The translations under genes were made by a program, and so were the position numbers. Positions 37,804 to 47,094 of a stretch of DNA of 61,841 nucleotides are shown here, in pieces. Below the pieces are notes generated by a model. That model ran no database searches. It was not told the origin of the DNA and was given only the letters and a program-made list of their open reading frames with translations. The stretch is from contig NZ_KB899159.1 in NCBI RefSeq assembly GCF_000378065.1, forward strand, positions 1-61,841, in the 5' to 3' direction. The first letter of the stretch is position 1; each line of letters starts with the position of its first letter. The DNA is from Porphyromonas gulae DSM 15663 (GTDB lineage: Bacteria; Bacteroidota; Bacteroidia; Bacteroidales; Porphyromonadaceae).

Positions 37804-39888
37804 TCAGACGGCCCCTTGTGTCTCTTCGGTGGTGCTCTCACCTTCCGGAGCTTTCTTCTTCAACTCCGGATAGGTGATGCGTGAATGGTACATGATCTTG
37901 ATCTTCTCGAAGAAAACTTCCTTGCAGATACGAATATCCTTGAATGTAAGAGGTGTATCCACGAGTAAACCGTCCTGTAAGATGCCATCGACTATCTTGT
38001 CGATAAGCTGCTTGATACCTTCTTCGGTATGGCGGCTGAGGCTTCGACTCGATGCTTCGATGGCATCTGCCATCATCAGTATACCGGTCTCCTTGCTGAA
38101 TGGATTCGGCCCAGGATAGGTGAACGACTCCGGATCCACCTCTTTGTCGGGGTACTGATTGCAGTAGGAATTATAGAAGTATTTGGTCTTGCCCCGTCCG
38201 TGATGCGTCCGGATAAAGTCGATAACGGAGTCCGGCAGGCGGTGTTTCTGCGCCAAGGCAATACCGTCGGTCACATGACGAATGATAATGCGAGCACTCT
38301 CATCGAAAGGCAATTTGGAGTGCGGATTCTCTGCCCCCTGATTCTCTGTGAAATAGGATGGGTTCTTCATTTTTCCTATATCATGATAGAGAGCACCGGT
38401 GCGTACAAGCTGCACGTCTGCTCCGATCTTGGTGGCTGCCTCCGTAGCGAGGATGGACACTTGGATCGAATGCTGAAAGGTGCCCGGTGCCACCTCCGAG
38501 AGCTGACTGAGCAGTGGCGTATTGACGTCGCTCAGCTCTACCAAACTGATATTGGAAACGTAGCCGAAAGCACGCTCCATCAGATAGACGAGCAGGTAGC
38601 TGAACATGAGGAAGATCAGATTCACACCGAAATAGAGAATGTTCAGCCCGTCTTCCATCTCCACCCGACCGTCCTGCATCAGTGAGAACGAAAGCTGTAC
38701 GATGGAATAAGTGAGGAAAACCAAAAAGGTCGTCCGAACCAACTGCAGGCGTGATGTCAGACGGCGCATACTGGTCACCGATACGATACCGGCCAGTACT
38801 TGCAAGAGGATAAACTCGTAAATGTCCGGTACGAACATGGCAACGATCAGGACATTGATCACATGGGCAAAAAATGCCGTGCGCGAATCATGAAACGTAC
38901 GTACCAAAATGGGCAGAATGATAAAAGGAATGATATAGATATTGAACCATCCGAAGCTGATAGCCAGTTCCGTAATCAAATTGATCACCAAAATCAGTGA
39001 GAGCACAAAGAAGGAATTGTGCAGCCGATCGAAAAAGGCAGGGCGGAACGAGAGCATATAAGTCCAAAGAGCCAGCAGCAGGAAGAAGATAATCAGAAAG
39101 ATGCCGAGATTGCGTGTAAATCTGAGGGTCGTACCTCCCGAACGCTCTTCATAGGTCTTCTTGAACGACTGAAGGACATTATAAGTATAGGTGTCTACAA
39201 TCTCGCCTGTACCGATTATACGTTCGCCGGCCTGTATCATTCCGGTCGATACCGATAGATTCTGTAGCTCTTCCTGTACCACCTGTCTGTGCATTTCGGG
39301 GCTTTCGGTGAGATTCACTCGCAAGTAGTTGGTCAGGTTCAGTCCGCGAAGAACTTCCCGATCCAACTCGGACGGAGCCTCTTCCACGAACATCTCATAA
39401 GCCTCCTTGAGCGTGTAGAAACGCGTAAGGGGCTCGCGATTCGAGTTTCGATTGGCTTGTAAGAGATTGATCTCCATCACGTCATCGTCATGGAGAGCTT
39501 TGCTATCTTCATTGCTGATGAGGCCCTGTCTGTATATATTGCGCAGGAAGCCCACTACGTACTGGTCGTACATGGGCGACAATCTGCCCTTGTGATTTTT
39601 GTCATAGTCGCTGCGCCAAGCCAGTTGCATCTTCGCCCCGATCGTATCGTCCATCGTAAAATACGGCTTGATGGTATTGCGCAGACTGTCGCGCTCGGCA
39701 TCGAGTATCACTTGAGGCTTGTATATCAGGAAATCATAAGGAGCCGTGAGCAGTTCATATTGCCATGGTTTGCCACGATAGAACTGGTATTTGAACTTCA
39801 GTTCCTGTGGGGCGAAAAGCGTGAGCATCATTGCCGTCAGGAAAAAGAAGATCAGCGATTTGTACTGAATTTTCATCTTCGTCTTCAT
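37804..39888 (-). CDS. 7TM-HD receptor-type phosphohydrolase (YqfF/PgpH family)
   Basis: This 694-residue membrane protein has an N-terminal helix, an extracytoplasmic domain (about 40-255), seven closely spaced helices (about 265-450) and a cytoplasmic HD domain with HSIQVSILATEAA, the LYHDIGK metal site, IIIRHVTDG and RTHHG. In Listeria the homologue PgpH hydrolyses c-di-AMP, and the c-di-AMP cyclase gene cdaA lies 8 kb away here, so it is a good candidate for the matching phosphodiesterase; this is inference. The tail after HSRITYPELK is acidic. aroK follows on the same strand 47 bp downstream. Confidence 0.88.
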   Translation of the reverse strand: MKTKMKIQYKSLIFFFLTAMMLTLFAPQELKFKYQFYRGKPWQYELLTAPYDFLIYKPQVILDAERDSLRNTIKPYFTMDDTIGAKMQLAWRSDYDKNHKGRLSPMYDQYVVGFLRNIYRQGLISNEDSKALHDDDVMEINLLQANRNSNREPLTRFYTLKEAYEMFVEEAPSELDREVLRGLNLTNYLRVNLTESPEMHRQVVQEELQNLSVSTGMIQAGERIIGTGEIVDTYTYNVLQSFKKTYEERSGGTTLRFTRNLGIFLIIFFLLLALWTYMLSFRPAFFDRLHNSFFVLSLILVINLITELAISFGWFNIYIIPFIILPILVRTFHDSRTAFFAHVINVLIVAMFVPDIYEFILLQVLAGIVSVTSMRRLTSRLQLVRTTFLVFLTYSIVQLSFSLMQDGRVEMEDGLNILYFGVNLIFLMFSYLLVYLMERAFGYVSNISLVELSDVNTPLLSQLSEVAPGTFQHSIQVSILATEAATKIGADVQLVRTGALYHDIGKMKNPSYFTENQGAENPHSKLPFDESARIIIRHVTDGIALAQKHRLPDSVIDFIRTHHGRGKTKYFYNSYCNQYPDKEVDPESFTYPGPNPFSKETGILMMADAIEASSRSLSRHTEEGIKQLIDKIVDGILQDGLLVDTPLTFKDIRICKEVFFEKIKIMYHSRITYPELKKKAPEGESTTEETQGAV

Positions 39889-40092
39889 TGCGAGAAAGTT
39901 AAATTATAGCTCTTGGTGTAGGGCGATACGAACGCTACCGGCATGCAACACGTTCGCTCACAGACTATAATTTGATTACCGCCAGTCCCACAAAGATAAA
40001 AGCAAAAAGGGTAAGTCCATGTGAGAGACTGAGCCATGTAAATAAAAACGAGACCGCTCCAATGCGATATTGAAACGGTCTCTCGGAATGAT

Positions 40093-40168
40093 TGGGGTGG
40101 ACGATGGGACTCGAACCCACGACAGACGGAACCACAATCCGTTGCTCTACCACTGAACTACGCCCACC
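40093..40168 (-). tRNA. tRNA-His (anticodon GTG)
   Basis: Acceptor GGTGGGCG pairs with CGTCCACC, including the G-1:C73 pair typical of tRNA-His. Anticodon stem-loop ACGGA-TTGTGGT-TCCGT and GGGTTCGAGTCCC T-arm. The three bases after C73 read CCA in the DNA (40093-40095). Confidence 0.96.
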
Positions 40169-40200
40169 ATCATAAATGGATGCTCCTGCGAGCAGCGGTG

Positions 40201-40230
40201 CAAAGGTACACATATCTTTCAATTGTGCAA
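40201..40230 (-). promoter_or_regulatory. Promoter of tRNA-His
   Basis: On the minus strand: TTG (40228-40230), 19-bp spacer, TACCTTTG (40201-40208); the best consensus in the window. Confidence 0.78.
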
Positions 40231-40342
40231 GCCTCTTACCTGCCAATTCTACTCAATTATCCATCGGCTACGGCTGCCGAATCGGATTTCCGAGTTCCAT
40301 TGCATGCAATTCATGCTACTTTTTGAGGCGATTCGACAGGAT

Positions 40343-40492
40343 CGGTCTCGGATTTTTGGAGCCGAAAATGATGAAATTGCCGTCCGTAAAAGCGAGAAAA
40401 AGCGCGCGAGATTTTTTTCGTTCCGGCGCGTAAAATTTTTACTTCCCGCGCCAATACAAAAATTTTCGCGAACCACGTTTTTGGGTGCCATA
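40343..40492 (-). repeat. Dispersed intergenic repeat, copy 2
   Basis: Inverted relative to copy 1 (11537-11672), with the same block order: AAAAACGTGG, TTTTTGTATTGGCGCGG, AAAAAAATCTCGCGCG, then GCAATTTC..CA.TTTCGGCTCCAAAA. Confidence 0.65.
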
Positions 40493-40785
40493 CACAAAGA
40501 AAATCCCGAGCCTAAAATAATATCGGCGGAATGAACACCGGATATTGAAAAACCATCTATCCAAGCCGGATTGCAACCACTGACAGAGCAGAAATCCCGG
40601 AGGTGTCAATAAGACGGTGTTCCTCTTGGTTCTTACTTTGAGTATAAGCATCGAACAGGCGTCTTATATATTGACGATTTTGGCTATTTTTGGTGCCCTA
40701 AGACCGCTTCAATGTTGATTTTCACGGGTTTTGCCACACCGAAGCGGGATCGTAGTCACGAAAATCCGGATATAGAAAAAAACTT

Positions 40786-42924
40786 ATGTCTAAGAAAGTT
40801 ACATCATTTGCGCTCATGGCGGCATTGTCATTATTTGCTGCCACAGAGACATCGGCCCAGCTGACAGGCAGAACTATTTCGGCAGCATCGCAGACTGCCG
40901 GAAAGGTCAAGGTGGCCACTCCTCAGAAGCCAAGCTTCAGCCAAGGCAAAGTACAGGTATCGGTTATGCCGAGAAAGCAAAAAAAAGCGAACGATTATGG
41001 CACAGAGGTTAGCATTTTGAAAGAAGACTTTGCCGGCTTTACCGCCGGTTCTATAGGAGCACCGGATCTGAATACGGTACTGACCTATGCTTTCCCCGGC
41101 GAATGTGAATATCCTTGGATCAACTTCAAGCCCGGCTACACCCACCAAGAAGGTTGGGGTGCTGCTAATGTGTGGCAGGCCGGTGGCACCGTCTGCCTCA
41201 ATGCAGATGGAGAGAATTTCTCCCACTTGAATACCCCCATGCTCAATGCTTCCGGCTATCAGAACATCGTTCTTGTACGCTTCGATGCCCGTACGGCAGA
41301 TGATATCGCCAATCAGATCATGATAGAAGCGGCCGAAACGTTCAATATGAGCCCTACATGGGACATCCTCGGTGCTTATATCTTGCCTCCCGTTACTCCG
41401 GACTGGCAGACTTATGAGGTGATCTTCTACGGGGCAGGTTCGTACTCGATATTCAATATCGTAGTCAACGATCATCCCGTCTATATCGACAACTTGGAGG
41501 TTTACCAGATCGACCAGCATGTGGGCACACCCAAAGCATTGCCCCACAGCAATTACAAGGGTACCAGCTTCAATGCCAACTGGAACAAGGTAGCAGGAGC
41601 CGAGGGCTATCTGTTGGATGTTTTCTCCGGTGGCAACGGGATGGATCCCGAATATTTGTTGCAAGGACAGGCTGTGAATGATACTACCTTCAACGTAACG
41701 AACGCCGAATCGGGCAAAACCTATTACTATCAGGTTCGTTCTCGCAAGGGAACTCACACCTCCATCGTATCCAAACCCATGGAAGTGTTCGACCTTGAAG
41801 CACCTAAGATGAATCCGGTGAACAATCTCGCTGCTTCCGCAGAAGAGGTAACCTATACTGCTTCATGGAACGCCGTACCTTCGGCCGAACGCTACAATTA
41901 TTTCGCTCGCTTCAAGCGCACGGCTGCCGCTGATGGCGTATTCTTTGTTACCAACGAAAACTTCGATGGCATCAAGACTCCTACCGGAGAACTGACCGGC
42001 TGGACGATCGAAAATCCCTCTACCTATACGTACGATGAAGTCTACCTGGGCGATCTGGTACAGGCCGGTTGGAAAGGAACCAACTATGCTCCTTACACGG
42101 ACTATATCTGCTTGGATGCATGGCAGTACATTTTCAATAAGAAAGATGCAGGTCTGATTTCACCGGAGTTGGATCTTTCCAAAAATGGTGGCAAGATAGA
42201 CCTGAGCGTGAAGCTCTATGCTACGAAATACGTCGGTGACGATGGTCAGGGCAATGAGGTACAAGGTTATACGCGTGCTGCGATCGCTCTCTTCCAATAT
42301 GATGAGACTCTCGGCGACTATGTTCAGTCCGAGCTGGTATATCTGAAAGAATCGGATGGACTGGTGGATCAGTGGAAGGTATTCAACGTTTCTCTGACGA
42401 AGGGAACGGCGCGTTCGGTAATCGGTATATACGCTGTGTATGCACCGGAGAACCTCTACGTAGACGACCTCAAGATCTCTCAGCAGTATAAAGCCGGCGA
42501 GAGTCTGATGGATCCGTTCCTCTTCAAGAGATATGTGGATGGCCAATCTGTTGATGTGATTGTGCCCCAGCAGGTATTCAATAACGAAATGTTCCACCAG
42601 GTGGCTGCCGTGAAGCATGGAGGCCAAGGTGTACAATACCAAGGCTATAAAATATCTGCTTACAGTCAGCTCGAATCTTTCGGCATCAGTCCTTCTCCCA
42701 CGAGCCTGACTCCTTCCGTGAGCATGGCTAAGGCTATGGTGAAAGTCGTAGAGGACAATATCCATATCGACAATGTTCATGGCGAAGCCGTAAGCATCTA
42801 CGACCTCAACGGCCGTTTGGTTTATAGCAACAACTCCGGCAACAAGTCTATCGTAGCGGATTTGGGCCAGGGCGGAACTTTCGTCGTTAAGGTGGGCAAT
42901 CACTCCGTGAAGTTGTCTTACTAA
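40786..42924 (+). CDS. T9SS-secreted surface protein with adhesin-like and fibronectin type III domains
   Basis: This 712-residue protein has a signal peptide (1-25, ending TSAQ), a jelly-roll domain like the cleaved-adhesin modules of haemagglutinins (about 80-240: LKEDFAGFTAGS ... VYIDNLEVYQID), two fibronectin type III-like stretches (about 245-330 starting GTPKALPHSN, and about 345-375), a second adhesin-like domain (about 390-570: NENFDGIKTP ... LYVDDLKISQ), and a T9SS sorting domain (about 635-712: VSIYDLNGRLVYS, GGTFVVKVGN). It probably acts in adhesion or nutrient capture on the surface. No catalytic motif is seen. A strong terminator follows. Confidence 0.82.
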   Translation: MSKKVTSFALMAALSLFAATETSAQLTGRTISAASQTAGKVKVATPQKPSFSQGKVQVSVMPRKQKKANDYGTEVSILKEDFAGFTAGSIGAPDLNTVLTYAFPGECEYPWINFKPGYTHQEGWGAANVWQAGGTVCLNADGENFSHLNTPMLNASGYQNIVLVRFDARTADDIANQIMIEAAETFNMSPTWDILGAYILPPVTPDWQTYEVIFYGAGSYSIFNIVVNDHPVYIDNLEVYQIDQHVGTPKALPHSNYKGTSFNANWNKVAGAEGYLLDVFSGGNGMDPEYLLQGQAVNDTTFNVTNAESGKTYYYQVRSRKGTHTSIVSKPMEVFDLEAPKMNPVNNLAASAEEVTYTASWNAVPSAERYNYFARFKRTAAADGVFFVTNENFDGIKTPTGELTGWTIENPSTYTYDEVYLGDLVQAGWKGTNYAPYTDYICLDAWQYIFNKKDAGLISPELDLSKNGGKIDLSVKLYATKYVGDDGQGNEVQGYTRAAIALFQYDETLGDYVQSELVYLKESDGLVDQWKVFNVSLTKGTARSVIGIYAVYAPENLYVDDLKISQQYKAGESLMDPFLFKRYVDGQSVDVIVPQQVFNNEMFHQVAAVKHGGQGVQYQGYKISAYSQLESFGISPSPTSLTPSVSMAKAMVKVVEDNIHIDNVHGEAVSIYDLNGRLVYSNNSGNKSIVADLGQGGTFVVKVGNHSVKLSY

Positions 42925-42960
42925 AAAAACAGCTTATCCTCCCTCAGCGGGGACGTACAG

Positions 42961-43000
42961 GGTGTGTCGGAGCATGCGAGTGCTTCGACACACCTTTTTT
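42961..43000 (+). terminator. Terminator after the 712-residue cargo gene
   Basis: Stem GGTGTGTCG/CGACACACC (42961-42969 with 42986-42994) followed by TTTTTT. Confidence 0.88.
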
Positions 43001-43122
43001 CTATGGGTACATTCAATATCATTTCTTGGCGCCGATGCCCACATCGGAAAAACGGTGGACCCCACGCAGACTTTAAGCAGACGAAATAAATCCGTTTCCT
43101 GGTTTTCATCAGGTCAAAATCT

Positions 43123-43130
43123 TAAATTTG
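43123..43130 (+). promoter_or_regulatory. Promoter -7 element of the DUF2891 gene
   Basis: TAAATTTG fits TAnnTTTG and overlaps the upstream ATG at 43128, which supports translation from 43152. Confidence 0.5.
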
Positions 43131-43151
43131 TACGCTTATCCCTCTAAAATT

Positions 43152-44258
43152 ATGAGAAGAATTGCTGCCATTACCTTCCTTTTGTTTTCTGCTTATCTGC
43201 TATTGGCACAAGATGCGAGCACGCTGGTGCGGCTCGTACGTATGCCACTCAAGAGTATTACCACGGAATACCCCAATAAGACGGGGCAGGTGATCAATGA
43301 CGAAGCCGATGCCCGACTGACGCCCTCTCAGTTGCATCCAGTGTTCTACGGATCGTTCGACTGGCACAGCAGCGTACACAGCCATTGGATGCTGGTACAT
43401 ACGCTGCGAATTGTACCCGATATAGCCCTTCGGGATAGCATCGTTGCAGCTCTGGACCATTCATTTACGGCTGAGAAGCTTGCAGCGGAGGCCGCCTATT
43501 TCGACAGACCCGGAGGGGCGACGTTCGAGCGCACTTACGGTTGGGCTTGGCTTTTGAAGCTGGACGAGGAGTTGCTTCGGATGTCTCAGGATCCAGCCAT
43601 GCCTCAGCACTTGGCAAGCCGCGCAGCCGAATGGCATCGGCATATGGCTCCCCTCTCACAAACCATCGTAGCCCGATGGAAAGCTTATCTTCCCAAGATG
43701 ACCTACGCCGATCGAATCGGCACGCACTCCAACTCGGCTTTCGGTATGGCCTTTGCCTACGACTGGGCTGTAGCTGTGGGTGACAGTAGGTTTCAGGAAG
43801 TACTACGCCAAAAAGCGTTGGACGTCTTTGCTAATGACCGAGCCATACCGGCCGAATGGGAACCTAACGCCACGGACTTCTTCTCTCCCTCCTTGCAGGA
43901 AGCGGATCTGATGAGACGAGTCATGCCTGCCGATACTTATCGGCAATGGCTCAAGCATTTTTTTACGGCCGAGGGATTGGAACGCCTGTGTACGCCTCCC
44001 ATCGTATCGGATCTGAACGATTATCACATAGTCCACTTGGTGGGACTTTCTTTCTCTCGGGCATGGTGTATGGGAGCCATAGCGAGGACTCTGCCGACGA
44101 ACGACAGCATGGGCAAACGGCTGCGACAAGCAGCCAAGCTGCATTACGAAGAGGGCATGAAGCAGATATTCAACAGCAATTACGGTGGCGATCATTGGCT
44201 GGGTAGCTTTGCCACCTACGCCTATGAGGAGATAAAGTGGCTGACCGATCGGCCATAA
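43152..44258 (+). CDS. DUF2891-family exported protein
   Basis: This 368-residue protein has a signal peptide (MRRIAAITFLLFSAYLLLAQ). The body is helix-rich and probably an (alpha/alpha) barrel, with the family's LHPVFYGSFDWHSSVHSHWML (two His), FERTYGWAWLLKL, RIGTHSNSAFGMAFAYDWA and GDHWLGSFATYA. Many Trp and His residues suggest a sugar- or glycan-related enzyme, but no activity is established to my knowledge. The start at 43152 is chosen for the signal peptide and because the -7 element overlaps the upstream ATG. It ends 24 bp before the amylomaltase gene, so a shared glucan role is possible. Confidence 0.8.
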   Translation: MRRIAAITFLLFSAYLLLAQDASTLVRLVRMPLKSITTEYPNKTGQVINDEADARLTPSQLHPVFYGSFDWHSSVHSHWMLVHTLRIVPDIALRDSIVAALDHSFTAEKLAAEAAYFDRPGGATFERTYGWAWLLKLDEELLRMSQDPAMPQHLASRAAEWHRHMAPLSQTIVARWKAYLPKMTYADRIGTHSNSAFGMAFAYDWAVAVGDSRFQEVLRQKALDVFANDRAIPAEWEPNATDFFSPSLQEADLMRRVMPADTYRQWLKHFFTAEGLERLCTPPIVSDLNDYHIVHLVGLSFSRAWCMGAIARTLPTNDSMGKRLRQAAKLHYEEGMKQIFNSNYGGDHWLGSFATYAYEEIKWLTDRP

Positions 44259-44282
44259 CGGAATGAGATATTCGTAAGAACG

Positions 44283-46976
44283 ATGGAGATAGTTTTTTCG
44301 ATCAAGTATCGAGCCGATTGGGGGCAACGCCTCTGTATATCGGGTTCTTCGGCCGAATTGGGAAATTGGGACGAAGCACTTGCCTTGGAGCTGACAGCCA
44401 CGGGCGAGGACAGATGGGTGGGACGTGTGATCATAGACGGCCGCCGCAAGGATATACAGTACTACTATCTGGTACGGGATGCTGACGGACACTCCGTTCG
44501 CAAGGAATGGAAGCGCATGCACCATCTGGTGTTGGATCATGGTTATAAACGAGTGTTGATGGACGATTACTGGATCGATCGACCGAAAAATGCACCTTTT
44601 TTCAGTTCTGCTTTTTACGATGTTTTCTTCCGCCATGAGGAGAAGCTGGAACGCGCCCCGAAACCAACGAAAGAGGGCGTCAAAGTCGTCATGCAGCTAT
44701 ATGCTCCATGCGTTCACCCTGACCAAAAGATTTATATGACGGGCAATAGCCCTGCTCTTGGCAACTGGTCTGTGCAGCAAGCCCGTGCCATGCACCATTT
44801 GGGAAAGGGCGAATGGTCTATCACGCTGGAGAAGGACGAATTGCCCCCACTTTTGGAATATAAGTTTTTCATCGCCGGACAAGACGACTGCTCCGACATC
44901 CGTTGGGAAGAGGGCGAAAACAGATCTTACCGATTCGAAGAAACGGATGCCTACGGTGCCGTCTATTTGGCCGGTCTCTGTTTCCGCGAGGGTGACTATA
45001 TGCCACGCTATGCCGGCACCGTCATCCCACTGTTCGGACTGCGTAGCCGCAAGGATTGGGGCATAGGAGACTTCGGCGCACTCCGCCGTATGGTGGATTG
45101 GGCGGCAATGACCGGCCAACGCATCATACAGCTCCTGCCCATCAACGACACCACTTACACACGCTCTTATCGCGACTCCTATCCGTATAATATAGTATCC
45201 GTCATTGCCATCCATCCTATCTATGCCGATTTGGATGCGCTACCACGACTGAAGGATAGTGCTCTGATGGCAAAAATGGAGAAGCAGGCCGAAGCACTGA
45301 GGGTGCTCGAGCAAACGGATTATCCGGCCGTGTTGGCTCTGAAGGAGGAATTTCTGCATGCCTTGTATCGACAGGAGGGGGCGAATGTGATGCGCAAGAA
45401 AGCTTTCCGCCAATTCGTATCAGCAGCGGCCGATTGGTTGGATCCATATGCAGCTTTCTGCCATCTGCGTGATAAGTACGAGGGACTGCCGCTCCACCTG
45501 TGGCCTGAATATACGTGGAAAAAAAACCGAATCGAACGAATGGCGGTATCTCCCGAACTGAAAACGGAGACTAATTACTACCGCTTCGTACAGTTTTTAC
45601 TCCACGAGCAGCTGCATGCCGTATCGGCCTATGCCGAAGAGAAAGGGATCCTACTCAAAGGTGACATACCGATCGGAGTCAGCCCCAACAGTGTGGAGGT
45701 GTGGATGGAGCCGTCCCTGTTCGATACGGAACATGCAGCCGGATCTCCTCCGGATCAGTTCTCCGAGAATGGACAAAACTGGGGTTTCCCCATCTACCGA
45801 TGGGACGTAATGAGCCAAAACGGCTTTGCCTGGTGGCGCAAGCGTTTCGAGAGCATGTCCGACTACTTCAAGGCTTTTCGCATAGACCATATATTGGGCT
45901 TTTTCCGAATATGGGAAATCCCTGTCAAGCATATTTCGGGCTTGCTGGGACATTTTAATCCGGCTATAGCCATGACCGAAAAGGAGATAAAGGAGTACGG
46001 CTTCCCGTTTGATGCCCGATTCTGCTCCCTTCCGCTCATTCATACGGATGACCTCAAGCCGATTTTCGGACGCTATGCAAGCGAAGTGTGCTGTCGACAC
46101 CTTCGCCCATTCGATTCGGATTATTATACGCTGACGACGAAGAATTTCTATCAGACCGATATAGCGGCGTTAGACCCTGCAGCCGTTGTCGGAGGAGAGG
46201 ACACGATCAGGGGTTTGATGCGTGTAGCCACGGAAGTATGCTTCGTTATCGACTTCGATAAGCCGGCAGCCTTTCACCCACGCATCCATTTCGAAAGATC
46301 CCTTCGCTATGCCCATCTGAGCTTGGAAGAAAAGAAAGCCTGGCAGCGTCTGTCGGACGACTACTTCTACAAGCGGAACGATGAACTGTGGAAGCAAGAG
46401 GCACTATCACGGCTGATACCGCTGCTTTCCTCGACGGATATGCTCGTCTGTGTGGAGGATCTGGGGATGATACCACCTGCGGTGCCCGTCGTAATGGAAC
46501 AGTTGCAGCTGCTATCCCTCATTTTGGAAAGAATATCCAAAGAGCCGGGACAGGACTTTGCCGATATGAGTCGGCAGCCCTATTGCTCGGTATGTACCAC
46601 GTCCACGCACGATATGGCCCCCCTACGCCTTTGGTGGCAGGAAAACGAACCGCTGCGCCGGCACTACTATTCGATGATCCTCGGAGAGAAAGGCAGTGCC
46701 CCGCAGGCATGTACGCCGGAGACGGCTCGCCGAATCCTTGGGCAGCACCTCCGCTCCTCATCCATGCTGGCTATTCTCCCGCTGGCCGACTGGCTGGCAC
46801 TCTCCGAAGACTTGCAAGGAGCCGTCACACCCGAGGCCGAGCAGATCAACAAGCCGGAGATTTCCGACCACTACTGGCGTTATCGGATGCCCATTCCGAT
46901 CGAAAGCCTTTCCGAAGACTATCGCGAGTTGAACGAATCGATAGCCTCCCTCATCCGCACTGCGGGGAGGGGATAA
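44283..46976 (+). CDS. malQ: 4-alpha-glucanotransferase, DPE2 type (GH77 with two starch-binding domains)
   Basis: This 897-residue enzyme has two N-terminal CBM20-like domains (about 1-105 with SSAELGNWDEALAL; about 130-235 with TGNSPALGNWSVQQA), then a GH77 barrel starting FGLRSRKDWGIGDFGAL. The catalytic nucleophile is D535 in AFRIDHILGFFRIWEIP; the acid region is CVEDLGMIPP and the third carboxylate SVCTTSTHDMAPL. This layout matches plant DPE2 and some Bacteroidetes rather than E. coli MalQ. It moves glucosyl units between maltose/maltodextrin and glycogen-like acceptors in the cytoplasm. P. gingivalis is largely asaccharolytic, so it probably serves glycogen or storage-glucan turnover. 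Confidence 0.93.
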   Translation: MEIVFSIKYRADWGQRLCISGSSAELGNWDEALALELTATGEDRWVGRVIIDGRRKDIQYYYLVRDADGHSVRKEWKRMHHLVLDHGYKRVLMDDYWIDRPKNAPFFSSAFYDVFFRHEEKLERAPKPTKEGVKVVMQLYAPCVHPDQKIYMTGNSPALGNWSVQQARAMHHLGKGEWSITLEKDELPPLLEYKFFIAGQDDCSDIRWEEGENRSYRFEETDAYGAVYLAGLCFREGDYMPRYAGTVIPLFGLRSRKDWGIGDFGALRRMVDWAAMTGQRIIQLLPINDTTYTRSYRDSYPYNIVSVIAIHPIYADLDALPRLKDSALMAKMEKQAEALRVLEQTDYPAVLALKEEFLHALYRQEGANVMRKKAFRQFVSAAADWLDPYAAFCHLRDKYEGLPLHLWPEYTWKKNRIERMAVSPELKTETNYYRFVQFLLHEQLHAVSAYAEEKGILLKGDIPIGVSPNSVEVWMEPSLFDTEHAAGSPPDQFSENGQNWGFPIYRWDVMSQNGFAWWRKRFESMSDYFKAFRIDHILGFFRIWEIPVKHISGLLGHFNPAIAMTEKEIKEYGFPFDARFCSLPLIHTDDLKPIFGRYASEVCCRHLRPFDSDYYTLTTKNFYQTDIAALDPAAVVGGEDTIRGLMRVATEVCFVIDFDKPAAFHPRIHFERSLRYAHLSLEEKKAWQRLSDDYFYKRNDELWKQEALSRLIPLLSSTDMLVCVEDLGMIPPAVPVVMEQLQLLSLILERISKEPGQDFADMSRQPYCSVCTTSTHDMAPLRLWWQENEPLRRHYYSMILGEKGSAPQACTPETARRILGQHLRSSSMLAILPLADWLALSEDLQGAVTPEAEQINKPEISDHYWRYRMPIPIESLSEDYRELNESIASLIRTAGRG

Positions 46977-47094
46977 TCATCTGCCCATTGCTCTTGAGAC
47001 CGGAAGCCACAGCCTTTGGGTATGAACATTGTACGACCTCGGTATGGAGCGAATTGGCTACTTTTGGGGGTGTCAAAAAGAAAGCATTAAGCAG

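Larger units (their letters stand above)
40169..40785. other. Intergenic region between tRNA-His and the 712-residue cargo gene
   Basis: It holds the tRNA-His promoter, copy 2 of a dispersed repeat (40343-40492), and at 40685-40698 the motif TATTTTTGGTGCCC, whose first eight bases fit a -7 element and which also occurs before the cargo gene at 1609. Open frames of 65-103 codons here sit in the repeat and are not supported. Confidence 0.7.
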
